The notes under the pieces are model-generated. The model searched no databases and was not told where the DNA came from. It was given only the letters and a program-made list of their open reading frames with translations. Position numbers and translations under genes: made by a program. A DNA stretch of 7,969 nt, taken from positions 1 through 7,969 of the forward strand of contig WGAU01000137.1 in NCBI GenBank assembly GCA_015494645.1, written 5' to 3'. The stretch is from Aquificota bacterium. GTDB lineage: Bacteria; Thermosulfidibacterota; Thermosulfidibacteria; Thermosulfidibacterales; Thermosulfidibacteraceae. Below are positions 1 to 7,067 of this stretch, piece after piece. Position 1 is the stretch's first letter; every line of letters starts with the position of its first letter.

Positions 1-1
1 C

Positions 2-667
2 CTTGCAGTTCTATTCATCACCCTACCGGACAATGCACAAAAATATGTGGTAAAAAGCCCTTCTGTGCTCAAAGTAAGGTTATTAGAGATCATATCCCAT
101 GCACCAAGGGGAAGGCCTAACAGAAGACAAAGAAAAAGAATCCCTCCCCAACCAAGATCAAAAAAGCCCATTGCGAAAGTGGCAAGCGCTGCAAAAAAGA
201 AAAGAATCAAGAAAAAAGCACATTCCAAACCAAAACAAGCTATAAAACAGCCACAACCAAAAAGCAAAACAACAGCACAAGCGGGAAGCTCACAAAAACT
301 AAATTCCTCCACAGGCAAACATGAGAGCAAGCCCACAAAAGAAATTTCTAAAAATACCCCAACAGGCCCAAGCACCTTAACCAAACCCCTTCCCTTAATT
401 CCCCCAGCTCCCATAGAAAAACCCAAACCCCCGTACCCTACCATAGCAAAGCTAAGAAGATACCAGGGCAGGGTGCTGCTCCGTATCTTGGTGGACCGCA
501 ACGGCAACGTGGCTAAGGTAAAGATAGCCAAATCCTCAGGCTACCGCGTGCTGGATGAAGCCGCCGTGACAGCGGTAAAAAAGTGGAAGTTCCTTCCCGC
601 TCAAAGGGAAAACACATTTGTGCCTTTCTGGGTGGAAGTGCCCATTGTGTTTAAGCTTGTGGATTAA
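2..667 (+). CDS. TonB-like energy transducer, 5' end beyond the window
   Basis: TonB family proteins sit in the inner membrane with ExbB/ExbD and pass proton-motive energy to outer-membrane receptors. The last 80 or so residues (about base 425 to the stop) form a TonB C-terminal domain: a PPYP entry, then GRVLLRILVDRNGNV, KSSGYRVLDEAA, VKKWKFLPA and a final WVEVPIVFKL strand. Before it, bases 107-430 encode a strongly basic Lys/Pro/Gln linker with only about three acidic residues, as expected for a periplasm-spanning arm. The frame stays open to the left edge. Codons 2-46 give a hydrophobic LAVLFITLP stretch, probably the end of the N-terminal membrane helix, so the gene very likely starts upstream. 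The GTG at 47 is a poor start: it has no Shine-Dalgarno sequence and would lose the anchor. The ending TAA is at 665-667. The family call is firm; the receptor or substrate is unknown, and no exbB/exbD is visible here. Confidence 0.88.
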   Translation, partial: LAVLFITLPDNAQKYVVKSPSVLKVRLLEIISHAPRGRPNRRQRKRIPPQPRSKKPIAKVASAAKKKRIKKKAHSKPKQAIKQPQPKSKTTAQAGSSQKLNSSTGKHESKPTKEISKNTPTGPSTLTKPLPLIPPAPIEKPKPPYPTIAKLRRYQGRVLLRILVDRNGNVAKVKIAKSSGYRVLDEAAVTAVKKWKFLPAQRENTFVPFWVEVPIVFKLVD

Positions 668-668
668 A

Positions 669-691
669 CTTCAGTAAGCATCGCTTAGAAG
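669..691. terminator. possible hairpin between convergent gene ends
   Basis: CTTC (669-672) and TAAGC (675-679) can pair with GCTTA (683-687) and GAAG (688-691). This leaves a 3-base loop and a 2-base AG bulge. The hairpin covers the convergent ends of tonB and the radical SAM gene and overlaps the latter's stop codon. Read on the minus strand it is followed by TTTAATCC, only a weak T-run; on the + strand there is no T-run. It could be a weak terminator for the minus-strand transcript, or it could be chance. No better terminator is visible between the two genes. Confidence 0.25.
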
Positions 692-1735
692 ATGCAGATT
701 TCCTACCCTTACATTCCGAAGGCCAAACTGCTCGGCTATCCCGAGGGCCTTAGACACATGCAAGCGAGATGTAGTGGGAAGATCCACGAGCAGAAAATCC
801 GGGTGAAAGGCAAGAAGTACCCAGGGAATCTCCGGATCTATACTTCCAAGGAACCGCGCTACCCCCTCAAGCTCCTTTTCATCAATATAGCCGGGCACAA
901 GCAGAGTGGACGCCACAAGATAAGGTCCACCAGATGAGGACAAAGCCAGCTCGCTCAAAAAGCGAAAGTTGTCAAAAACAGCTCCCCCATCCACACCACA
1001 CAGAGCCTTGTACACAGGCCCTGAAAAGGCTTTAATATCAACCTTTAAAACACCACCTGTAGCGACGGTTAAATCCATCATCTTTTCCAAAGCCCATCGG
1101 GCTTCAAAGCCATTGGTCTCCCAGCATACCCTTAGAGAATCTTTCTTTTTCAGGACAACCTCACAAAAAGATAGAGCGTGAATCACTTGAGGACCCGGAT
1201 CTCCGCCGAAGAAGCATACACACCTGACCTCATCCACAAGATCTTCGAGCATTCTATCCGTAGGAACAGTAGCCTTCAAAGGATTCCTCCTGTAGTGCCA
1301 GTTCTGACAGTACAGACAGTTAAAGTTGCATGCTTCGTAAAAAACAGCCAAGTTGTAACCACCCCTGCAGGAACTCACACCTTCAGGACAGACAAAGGCT
1401 GCCACACAGTTTGTGGGCAACGGATCAAGATACCACGAAACAAAAGCGCCCTCCCCTGTAACTCCCTTAAGTTTGCCCCCTTGATTTCCCCAGACCTTGC
1501 AATAGCCTTCCCCCTCCTTCGGAATTAAACATCCCTGATTACACAAGCCACATGACAAGCCATTAGCATCTTTAGGGGAAACTGCAGGAAGGCCAAACCT
1601 TTTTCTGCTTTTGGCATGAAGCTTCTCTATCTCTGACAAAGTTTTCTCAGGATACCCTCTGATGCAATCAACGCAGAAACCTATAACATCAGAAACGCAA
1701 ATCCCTGTTTTGCCACAACACCTACACGTTCCCAC
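671..1735 (-). CDS. Cys-rich radical SAM protein, PflA/AmmeMemoRadiSam-like
   Basis: This 354-residue protein has the radical SAM cluster motif C-x3-C-x2-C (C136, C140, C143), which binds a 4Fe-4S cluster used to cleave S-adenosylmethionine. A GGDP at 178-181 stands in the place of the usual GGEP SAM-binding motif, and VDIKAF (232-237), LVPGYID (279-285) and AFHPDF follow as in PflA-like activases. The N-terminal part carries two more cysteine groups: a zinc-ribbon-like C4/C7 and C21/C24 pair, and C62-x2-C65-x3-C69-x9-C79, typical of the COG1180/COG1313-type proteins, followed by YLDPLPTNC and C116/C123. In all there are 21 cysteines. The start is GTG at 1733-1735. An in-frame TGA lies nine codons upstream (1760-1762) with no other start codon between, so this start is reasonable although the AAGG before it is only 2 bases away. 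It follows the thioesterase stop after 4 bases and ends in TGA. No glycyl radical enzyme or Memo/AMMECR1 partner lies in the window, so the substrate is unknown. Confidence 0.85.
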   Translation of the reverse strand: MGTCRCCGKTGICVSDVIGFCVDCIRGYPEKTLSEIEKLHAKSRKRFGLPAVSPKDANGLSCGLCNQGCLIPKEGEGYCKVWGNQGGKLKGVTGEGAFVSWYLDPLPTNCVAAFVCPEGVSSCRGGYNLAVFYEACNFNCLYCQNWHYRRNPLKATVPTDRMLEDLVDEVRCVCFFGGDPGPQVIHALSFCEVVLKKKDSLRVCWETNGFEARWALEKMMDLTVATGGVLKVDIKAFSGPVYKALCGVDGGAVFDNFRFLSELALSSSGGPYLVASTLLVPGYIDEKELEGVARFLGSIDPEIPWVLLAFHPDFLLVDLPTTSRLHVSKALGIAEQFGLRNVRVGNLHLLSDAY

Positions 1736-1739
1736 GGCC

Positions 1740-2207
1740 TTAAAAGGATTTAAGGTCGTTCAACCTCTTTTTAGCCTCTTCAAGGTCAAACTTTAGATGC
1801 TCAAGAACGATAAACGTTCCCGTGCCATATGCCACAAGGGCACCGTCTTCCCTTTTCACTTCAGCTTTTGCCACAGCTATACGCTTCCCTTTGTGCATGA
1901 TCCACCCTTCAGAGTAGAGATTCTGTCTATTCGGAGTCTTCACAAGATAGGTGTGAAACTCCGCGGTGGTGACCCAGACCCACGGATACTGAGCTGCCAC
2001 GGTAAACCAAAGAGCATTGTCTATCATAGTAGCTATTATCCCACCATGAATATCACCAAAACCGTGGCACACTCCTGCATTGAACCTCAAAACAAAATGA
2101 GCCCTGCCCTCATCATCAAAAGAAATATCGCTGTTCAGAGTCTTACTTATAGGCGCCTGGCGGTATATCCTTTCAAGCTCCTCCAACCAAGATCTGTCCA
2201 ATCTCAT
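1740..2207 (-). CDS. PaaI-like hotdog-fold thioesterase
   Basis: A 155-residue protein of the PaaI/4HBT hotdog family, whose members hydrolyse acyl- or aryl-CoA thioesters in the cytoplasm as small oligomers. The key signature is HGGIIATMIDNALW (54-67). Asp63 lies nine residues after His54, the same spacing as the catalytic Asp in E. coli PaaI. The family's following strands are recognisable: VTTAEFHTYLVKT, then YSEGWIMHKGKRIAVAKAEV and ALVAYGTGTFIVL. The length is normal, with a short charged C-terminal tail after residue 136. The start is ATG at 2205-2207, 15 bases after the helicase stop, with only a weak GGG-type ribosome site, so it may depend on translation from upstream. No paa or other phenylacetate genes are present, so the substrate cannot be named. 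The family is confident; the role may be general clearance of acyl-CoA. Confidence 0.88.
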   Translation of the reverse strand: MRLDRSWLEELERIYRQAPISKTLNSDISFDDEGRAHFVLRFNAGVCHGFGDIHGGIIATMIDNALWFTVAAQYPWVWVTTAEFHTYLVKTPNRQNLYSEGWIMHKGKRIAVAKAEVKREDGALVAYGTGTFIVLEHLKFDLEEAKKRLNDLKSF

Positions 2208-2222
2208 TTTTGTACCCGTAAT

Positions 2223-5200
2223 CTACGAAGCCTCCAAAAGCTCCATAAGCTCATCTACTGAAAGTGCATGAGCAGTAGAGGTGCCTTCAAGAATTTCTTC
2301 TATACGATTTAGCTTTTCCGCCTGCAAAAGTCTGATCTTCTCTTCCACCGTTCCTTTTGTAATCAACCTGTAGATGGTAACAGGCTGCTTTTGTCCCAAC
2401 CTATACACCCTATCGGCAGCTTGCTCCTCAACCATGGGATTCCACCAGGGATCCGCAAGGACCACATAGGACGCCGCTGTTAGGTTCAGCCCAGTTCCCC
2501 CAGCCCTCAAGGATATCAAAAACACCGGCGCTTTGCCCCTTTGAAAGTCTTTCACCCTGCGGTTCCTTTCAGATACAGGAACGCTGCCATCCAGATACAG
2601 ATACTCTATGCCCCTTTCTTCAAATGCAGCTTTTATCCTCTCCATAAACTTCACAAACTGACTGAAGACAAGAGCCCTGTTTCCTGACAAGACTATCTCT
2701 TCCACAAGATCCACCAGCGTTTTTAACTTGCTCTCCGGTAGATCCATATTCAGCAATTTAGGACTGCAACAAAACAGCCTAAGTCTCGTTAGATGCTTCA
2801 ATATTATAAAACGCAGTTGTTTTTCAGGCAAATTAGCCCTCAAGTCCTCCAAGGCTTCTCTCCTCAGCTCCTCATAGACAGCCGCTTCCTTAGGAGACAA
2901 TTCAACATACACTGTGCTTTCCGTTTTGGGAGGAAGTTCATCCAGAACCTGGGCTTTGGTTCTGCGCAGAACAAAGGGCTTTATAAGCCTTTTCAACTTC
3001 CTCTTTGCATCAACATCACCTTCTCTCTCTATAGGGACAATAAATCTTTTCCTAAAAGCATCCAAAGATCCCAAAAGCCCAGGATTCAAGAACCTAAAGA
3101 CAGACCAGAGCTCTTCAAGCCTGTTTTCAATTGGAGTTCCCGTGGTGGCAAGGCGAAAGCGCGCCTTAAGACCATAAGCCGCCTTTGCCCTGAGGGTGCG
3201 ATAGTTCTTTATGTTTTGAGCCTCGTCAAGCACAACCACATTCCACTCTCTGCTTTGCAATAATTCAGCAACCCACCTTTGCTGTAGAAGACCGTAGGAT
3301 GCAACAACCACCTGATAGCTCGTAGCTCTATCCACCACATCCTTTCTATCTTTAACAACACCAAGGTTTATCACATCCAGCTCAGGAGCAAATCTACCTG
3401 CCTCCTCTTCCCACACATGCACTACAGAGGCAGGAGCAACCACCAGAGAAGGACCGTTCTCCGCAACCGAAAGAAGCAACGCTAAGCTTTGAATGGTCTT
3501 CCCCAATCCCATGTCATCTGCAAGGCAGGCCCCAAAACCTGCCTCATACAACCTTCTCAACCAGAGAAATCCCTCCTGCTGATAGGGCCTCAAAAGATCC
3601 CTCATAGATGCCGGAGGCAGGAAATTGGTATTCATAGCCTTATCTATCCTTTCCTTAAAGGACACCACCTCCTCAGCATCCACTGTGGAATCCATAGCGA
3701 GGAGCCTTAAAGCAGGAACCAGCACTTTGTTCTTTTTTATGTCAGAAAGCTCAGCCAGATCCTTCAACTTTTTGAAAAGCCTGTCCTTTAAAGCAACTAT
3801 CCTGCCATCGGTTAATTGCACAAACCTTTCCTTTTTGTCAGCAATCTCTCGCACTACCTCGCTAATGGATAAACTCTCCTCTTCCGAGATATTTATGGAC
3901 CCGTCAAACTCAAACCAGTCTATGCCTTTGGTTACACGAACACTCAGATTATCATCATCCACGAAAACAATATTTAAGCTTTTGCCCTCAGGCCAGAGAA
4001 TCTTTACCTTCTCATCCTTCAAATCCTCCACAGCCTCAAGCAACCTGACAGAAGTTTCAAGATCAGGAGCATACCAGCTCCCCTCGTCCCGCACCTCCAA
4101 TCCAGCTACGCCCCAAAGTCTCTCGTGAACCTTTGAGTAAATCTCCCTCTCCATAGAAAGGTCTCTACGGGCCTTAAAGTGCTTGCCCTCTATCAGAGAA
4201 ACGACTATCTCTTGACCTTTACCGGGCACAAAAGAGGGTCCCTTTTCCCCCAAGGGAAAAATCCTCACATTGAGAAGCAAACCTTCTCCTAAAGGCTTAA
4301 GGACAAGATACAGTGTAGCGTCAGCTTTAACCTCCTCCACGCTGTCAAACTCCATCCCCACGACAGGGATTAAGCTGGATAGATCTTCCAAAACCTCTTT
4401 CAACTGTTTTTCTCCTTCCTTAGGCACCTCAAAACCTTTCTTGCCTATGACCTGTCTCAAGCTTCTATAGAGATCATCCAGCACAAAGAATCTAAATTTT
4501 CCGTTTTCCTTACGGATAAAAACAGTTGTATCCGCATCCTCAACATAAGGCTCTAGCATCACCCTAAGGCTCTGCTCGGTATCCTCCACAACGATTTTTG
4601 GAGTATCTCTAACAACTTCTACCGGCTCCTTCGTTTCTCCATCAAACACCCACGGATAGCCAGCCAAAACCTCTATGGCATCTGCTTTCAAACGGTAATA
4701 CTTCCTTCCAAAACCATAACGCTCCTCTTGAGCATAACTCGCTATAAGCCTGTCTTTATGAGAAGCAAAAGGATACTTTCCTTCCCTTATCCCCTGGATA
4801 GAAAGCTTTCTGCCTATCTTCCACACACCATTTGCGGAAAGCCTCTGCTCCCGAGGCTCAATGTTAATACCCCACTTGCCAGGGGTAACCAACCAAACCA
4901 CCCGCCTGTTTCCTATGCCTTCTGCACCTTTAAGCCTAACAATATCCTCAAGTCCCTTTAGCTTTGCAGTCCAGGCATCCTCCGATTGTCCTGAAACGGC
5001 TGTAGGTACCAACCCTGTAGAAATCTTTATCCTCTGGATTTCCCTTTCATCGCCCAAGAAGCCGTATATTTCACTCGCCCACAGCACACATCCATGCCTT
5101 TTCAGCTCAGTGGCATACCTATGAAATTTTTCTTTCATTCTTCTATAGTAAGAAGTTCCCCTTTCTGTCGGCTCAAATAGATCCTCAAGCTGCAAACCGT

Positions 5201-6200
5201 CCAGCGCAAAACGCCAAGCGCAAAGCACATGGCCAATGCTGAATTTTTCCCGTGAAAACATCTCATGCCAGACAAAAACATTCTCTCTATCCCTACTTTT
5301 TACCAGCTCCCTAATAAACTCTAAGTCTTCACCAAACTCCGGAACATTTCTCTTTATTCTGTTCCACAGCTTTCTCGCTTCATCCAAGTAGGATGGAATG
5401 TTAAGGGAAAGAAGCATGTAAACAGTAACAAAAGCCAACGGTCCCTCAGGAGTAAAGGTTCTTCTTTTCTCCTCCTTCTTGAAAGCCTCCTGAGCATCTA
5501 AAAAATCCTCTCTCCAACTTTTGCCTGTGAAAAAGTTCCACAGGCTCCTCAAAAAAGACCTTCTCCAAGACGAAGAAAGTTTTGCAAAAGACACATTCAA
5601 CCAATCCTCTCGCCCTGTCAAAATAGCTGCCTGACCAAATATCTCCCAGATGCGCTCATCACCACAGAAATCGCCGTAATCGGAAACGAAGGCACACCAG
5701 CTCCTTATGTCAGGCTTACCAAATACCACCGTCCTCCATAGAATCTGCTCTCCTATAGGAACCCACCACTCCTTAGAGATTTTCAAAAGCACCTCTGGCT
5801 CTTCTGAACACCCTTCTCCAAGATCCAATGCGTATTCCTCGGCATAGGGCTGCAGATGATCTCCCAAAGTGCCAATCACCTCTTTTCCTAAAAACAGCGA
5901 TAACCTGCCCGTAGCACTTAACTGTTTATCCCGAGGAACGAGACTCAGCCTCCTTGCGAGTTCCTCTTTATCCATAGAAGCAAGTATCTTTAGGGCCTTG
6001 GAATTTGATATTCTGGCGCCAAAGTATCCCGTCTCAAAATCTTTTGATCTTGTAACTTTGGTGTAAACTGGAACTATATCTTTGCGCCTTGCCGACGGGA
6101 AAATGTGTTGTCTCAGAAAATCCAACATATAATCTTGCGATCCACTGCCCCAGATAGCAAACCAAACCTCTATTTCCTTTCTTATCCTCTCAGCGTCCAT
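2223..6200 (-). CDS. SNF2-family DNA-dependent ATPase (Swi2/Snf2 helicase)
   Basis: A 1325-residue bacterial SNF2 protein. Such ATPases translocate on double-stranded DNA and remodel protein-DNA or polymerase complexes rather than unwinding strands. The two RecA-like lobes occupy about 870-1315. Motifs seen: LRPYQQEGFLWL (870-881), Walker A DDMGLGKT (895-902, Lys901), DEAQ (992-995), TGTPIEN (1020-1026), LRAGGTGLNL (1231-1240) and QAADRVYRLGQ (1260-1270), all intact. Before them lies a bacterial SNF2-associated region, with ARRDLS at 677-682 and DWFEFDG at about 761-767. The first 400 or so residues are helix-rich and Trp-rich with no motif I recognise. Length is at the upper end for bacterial members (E. 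coli RapA has 968). The ATG at 6198-6200 lies 2 bases after the tyrA stop and has a TGAGG site 8 bases ahead, so translation is probably coupled. It ends in TAG 2223-2225. No frameshift is evident. The biological role (transcription recycling, repair or defence) cannot be told from sequence. Confidence 0.95.
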   Translation of the reverse strand: MDAERIRKEIEVWFAIWGSGSQDYMLDFLRQHIFPSARRKDIVPVYTKVTRSKDFETGYFGARISNSKALKILASMDKEELARRLSLVPRDKQLSATGRLSLFLGKEVIGTLGDHLQPYAEEYALDLGEGCSEEPEVLLKISKEWWVPIGEQILWRTVVFGKPDIRSWCAFVSDYGDFCGDERIWEIFGQAAILTGREDWLNVSFAKLSSSWRRSFLRSLWNFFTGKSWREDFLDAQEAFKKEEKRRTFTPEGPLAFVTVYMLLSLNIPSYLDEARKLWNRIKRNVPEFGEDLEFIRELVKSRDRENVFVWHEMFSREKFSIGHVLCAWRFALDGLQLEDLFEPTERGTSYYRRMKEKFHRYATELKRHGCVLWASEIYGFLGDEREIQRIKISTGLVPTAVSGQSEDAWTAKLKGLEDIVRLKGAEGIGNRRVVWLVTPGKWGINIEPREQRLSANGVWKIGRKLSIQGIREGKYPFASHKDRLIASYAQEERYGFGRKYYRLKADAIEVLAGYPWVFDGETKEPVEVVRDTPKIVVEDTEQSLRVMLEPYVEDADTTVFIRKENGKFRFFVLDDLYRSLRQVIGKKGFEVPKEGEKQLKEVLEDLSSLIPVVGMEFDSVEEVKADATLYLVLKPLGEGLLLNVRIFPLGEKGPSFVPGKGQEIVVSLIEGKHFKARRDLSMEREIYSKVHERLWGVAGLEVRDEGSWYAPDLETSVRLLEAVEDLKDEKVKILWPEGKSLNIVFVDDDNLSVRVTKGIDWFEFDGSINISEEESLSISEVVREIADKKERFVQLTDGRIVALKDRLFKKLKDLAELSDIKKNKVLVPALRLLAMDSTVDAEEVVSFKERIDKAMNTNFLPPASMRDLLRPYQQEGFLWLRRLYEAGFGACLADDMGLGKTIQSLALLLSVAENGPSLVVAPASVVHVWEEEAGRFAPELDVINLGVVKDRKDVVDRATSYQVVVASYGLLQQRWVAELLQSREWNVVVLDEAQNIKNYRTLRAKAAYGLKARFRLATTGTPIENRLEELWSVFRFLNPGLLGSLDAFRKRFIVPIEREGDVDAKRKLKRLIKPFVLRRTKAQVLDELPPKTESTVYVELSPKEAAVYEELRREALEDLRANLPEKQLRFIILKHLTRLRLFCCSPKLLNMDLPESKLKTLVDLVEEIVLSGNRALVFSQFVKFMERIKAAFEERGIEYLYLDGSVPVSERNRRVKDFQRGKAPVFLISLRAGGTGLNLTAASYVVLADPWWNPMVEEQAADRVYRLGQKQPVTIYRLITKGTVEEKIRLLQAEKLNRIEEILEGTSTAHALSVDELMELLEAS

Positions 6201-6202
6201 AG

Positions 6203-7048
6203 CTAAAACCTCATCTGGGCTCGCTCTTTAGAAACCCTGTCCAGTATGTTTTCAAGGGCTTCCCAGTCTCTCCTTTTTAGATCCTCCAAGTAGCGCTGTA
6301 GCACAGAAATAAAACTTTCAAGATCCCTTAAGACAAACTCTCTATTTTTCTTAAAAATCTCCACCCACATGGCGGGGGAGCTTGCAGCGATTCTGGTAAA
6401 GTCCCTAAAGCCCCCTCCCGCATAGTTGAGGGCAGCCCCTTCGTCCCTTGCAAGAACATAGTCCACAAGGGCGTAGGCTATAAGGTGAGGAAGATGGCTC
6501 ACCTGAGAGAAGATGCTGTCGTGCTCGTAGGGATCAAGGATCTCCACACGGGAACCGAGAAGCTCCCAGAAGAGCCTCGCCCTTTTCACCTCCTCGGGCA
6601 AATTGCTTGAAGGAGTCAGGATACACCTTGCACCGTCAAAAAGCCCCTTAACTGCATTCATGGCGCCGCTTTTTTCCGTGCCTGCTATGGGATGGGCTGG
6701 AACAAATGAAATACCTGCCTCATCAAAGATGGGCTTAACATTATTCACTACCCATCCTTTAACGGAACCCACATCCATAACAAGCTCACCACCCGAAAGC
6801 ACCCTGACCAAACTTTCCGCAACGGGAACGAAGGCATCAAGGTGGGTAGCAATAACTACAACATTGGATCCTGCAACCTCCTCCCCGATTGTTCCACGTG
6901 GAACATCGCAGAACCCATGGGTTGCGGCATAGTCCAAGTTGCTCTCATCCCTGTCCACACCCACGATCTCTATAGAGGGATTGACCAGTTTGAGGTTCAA
7001 AGCGATGGAGCCACCTATCAAGCCAAAGCCAATGATGGAAACCTTCAT
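6203..7048 (-). CDS. tyrA: prephenate dehydrogenase (tyrosine biosynthesis)
   Basis: A 281-residue monofunctional TyrA that oxidatively decarboxylates prephenate to 4-hydroxyphenylpyruvate with NAD(P)+, in the cytoplasmic tyrosine pathway. The N-terminal Rossmann fold shows GFGLIGGS (7-14) and an Asp at the end of the second strand (VDRDE, D32), which favours NAD. The catalytic block AHPIAGTEKSG is at 118-128 with His119 and Ser126. SHLPHLIAYAL (184-194) and GGGFRDFTRIA (211-221) follow, with Arg219 the likely prephenate-binding residue by comparison with the Aquifex enzyme. There is no chorismate mutase domain and no C-terminal ACT domain, so feedback control by a fused ACT domain is absent. 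The start at 7046-7048 has a strong GAGGAG site. It lies 19 bases after the upstream stop and 2 bases before the SNF2 gene. Codons 49-53 carry the parS palindrome. Arogenate activity cannot be excluded. Confidence 0.95.
   Translation of the reverse strand: MKVSIIGFGLIGGSIALNLKLVNPSIEIVGVDRDESNLDYAATHGFCDVPRGTIGEEVAGSNVVVIATHLDAFVPVAESLVRVLSGGELVMDVGSVKGWVVNNVKPIFDEAGISFVPAHPIAGTEKSGAMNAVKGLFDGARCILTPSSNLPEEVKRARLFWELLGSRVEILDPYEHDSIFSQVSHLPHLIAYALVDYVLARDEGAALNYAGGGFRDFTRIAASSPAMWVEIFKKNREFVLRDLESFISVLQRYLEDLKRRDWEALENILDRVSKERAQMRF
6209..6213 (-). promoter_or_regulatory. ribosome binding site of the SNF2 gene, inside tyrA
   Basis: TGAGG on the minus strand lies 8 bases before the ATG at 6200, within the last codons of tyrA. 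It supports this ATG as the true start. Ribosomes finishing tyrA at the TAG 6203-6205 would stop next to the new start, which suggests coupled translation. Confidence 0.6.
6890..6905. other. parS: parS site (ParB centromere), perfect 16-base palindrome in tyrA
   Basis: The sequence TGTTCCACGTGGAACA is a perfect inverted repeat over all 16 bases; the next flanking pair (T6889, T6906) does not match. It fits the widely conserved chromosomal parS pattern GTTNCACGTGNAAC, and the full 16 bases agree with the form known from Pseudomonas. ParB binds such sites, spreads as a CTP-dependent clamp, and with ParA and SMC moves newly copied origins apart. The site is read in tyrA as Val49-Pro50-Arg51-Gly52-Thr53. 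Chromosomal parS sites are usually few, lie near oriC and often sit inside genes, as here. A chance match of a given 16-mer in about 8 kb is of order 2 in a million if bases are equal and random. No parA or parB gene is in the window. Binding is inferred from the sequence match only. Confidence 0.85.
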
Positions 7049-7053
7049 GCTCG

Positions 7054-7059
7054 CTCCTC
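7054..7059 (-). promoter_or_regulatory. ribosome binding site of tyrA
   Basis: GAGGAG on the minus strand, 5 bases before the ATG at 7048, is the clearest Shine-Dalgarno sequence in the window. It lies in the 19-base gap after the upstream gene's stop and fixes the tyrA start. Confidence 0.75.
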
Positions 7060-7067
7060 AACGAGTT

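Noticed and set aside
47..667. GTG at 47 as the real start of the TonB-like gene
   Set aside because: There is no Shine-Dalgarno sequence in front of it, the frame is open to position 2, and the upstream codons give a hydrophobic segment fitting the TonB membrane anchor.
692..1528. Three + strand open frames opposite the radical SAM gene (692-937, 969-1181, 1178-1528)
   Set aside because: They are antisense to a gene with clear family motifs, have no recognisable domains and show unlikely composition.
1797..2261. 154-codon + strand open frame opposite the thioesterase
   Set aside because: It lies antisense to a well conserved hotdog protein and its translation shows no domain or plausible membrane pattern.
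2793..6066. Several + strand open frames of 65-167 codons opposite the SNF2 gene
   Set aside because: All lie opposite an intact 1325-residue protein with all motor motifs. They are by-products of its codon use.
6890..6905. Palindrome as a transcription factor operator rather than parS
   Set aside because: It lies 140 bases inside tyrA, away from any promoter position, and it matches the parS pattern at every base. An operator is not excluded but is less likely.
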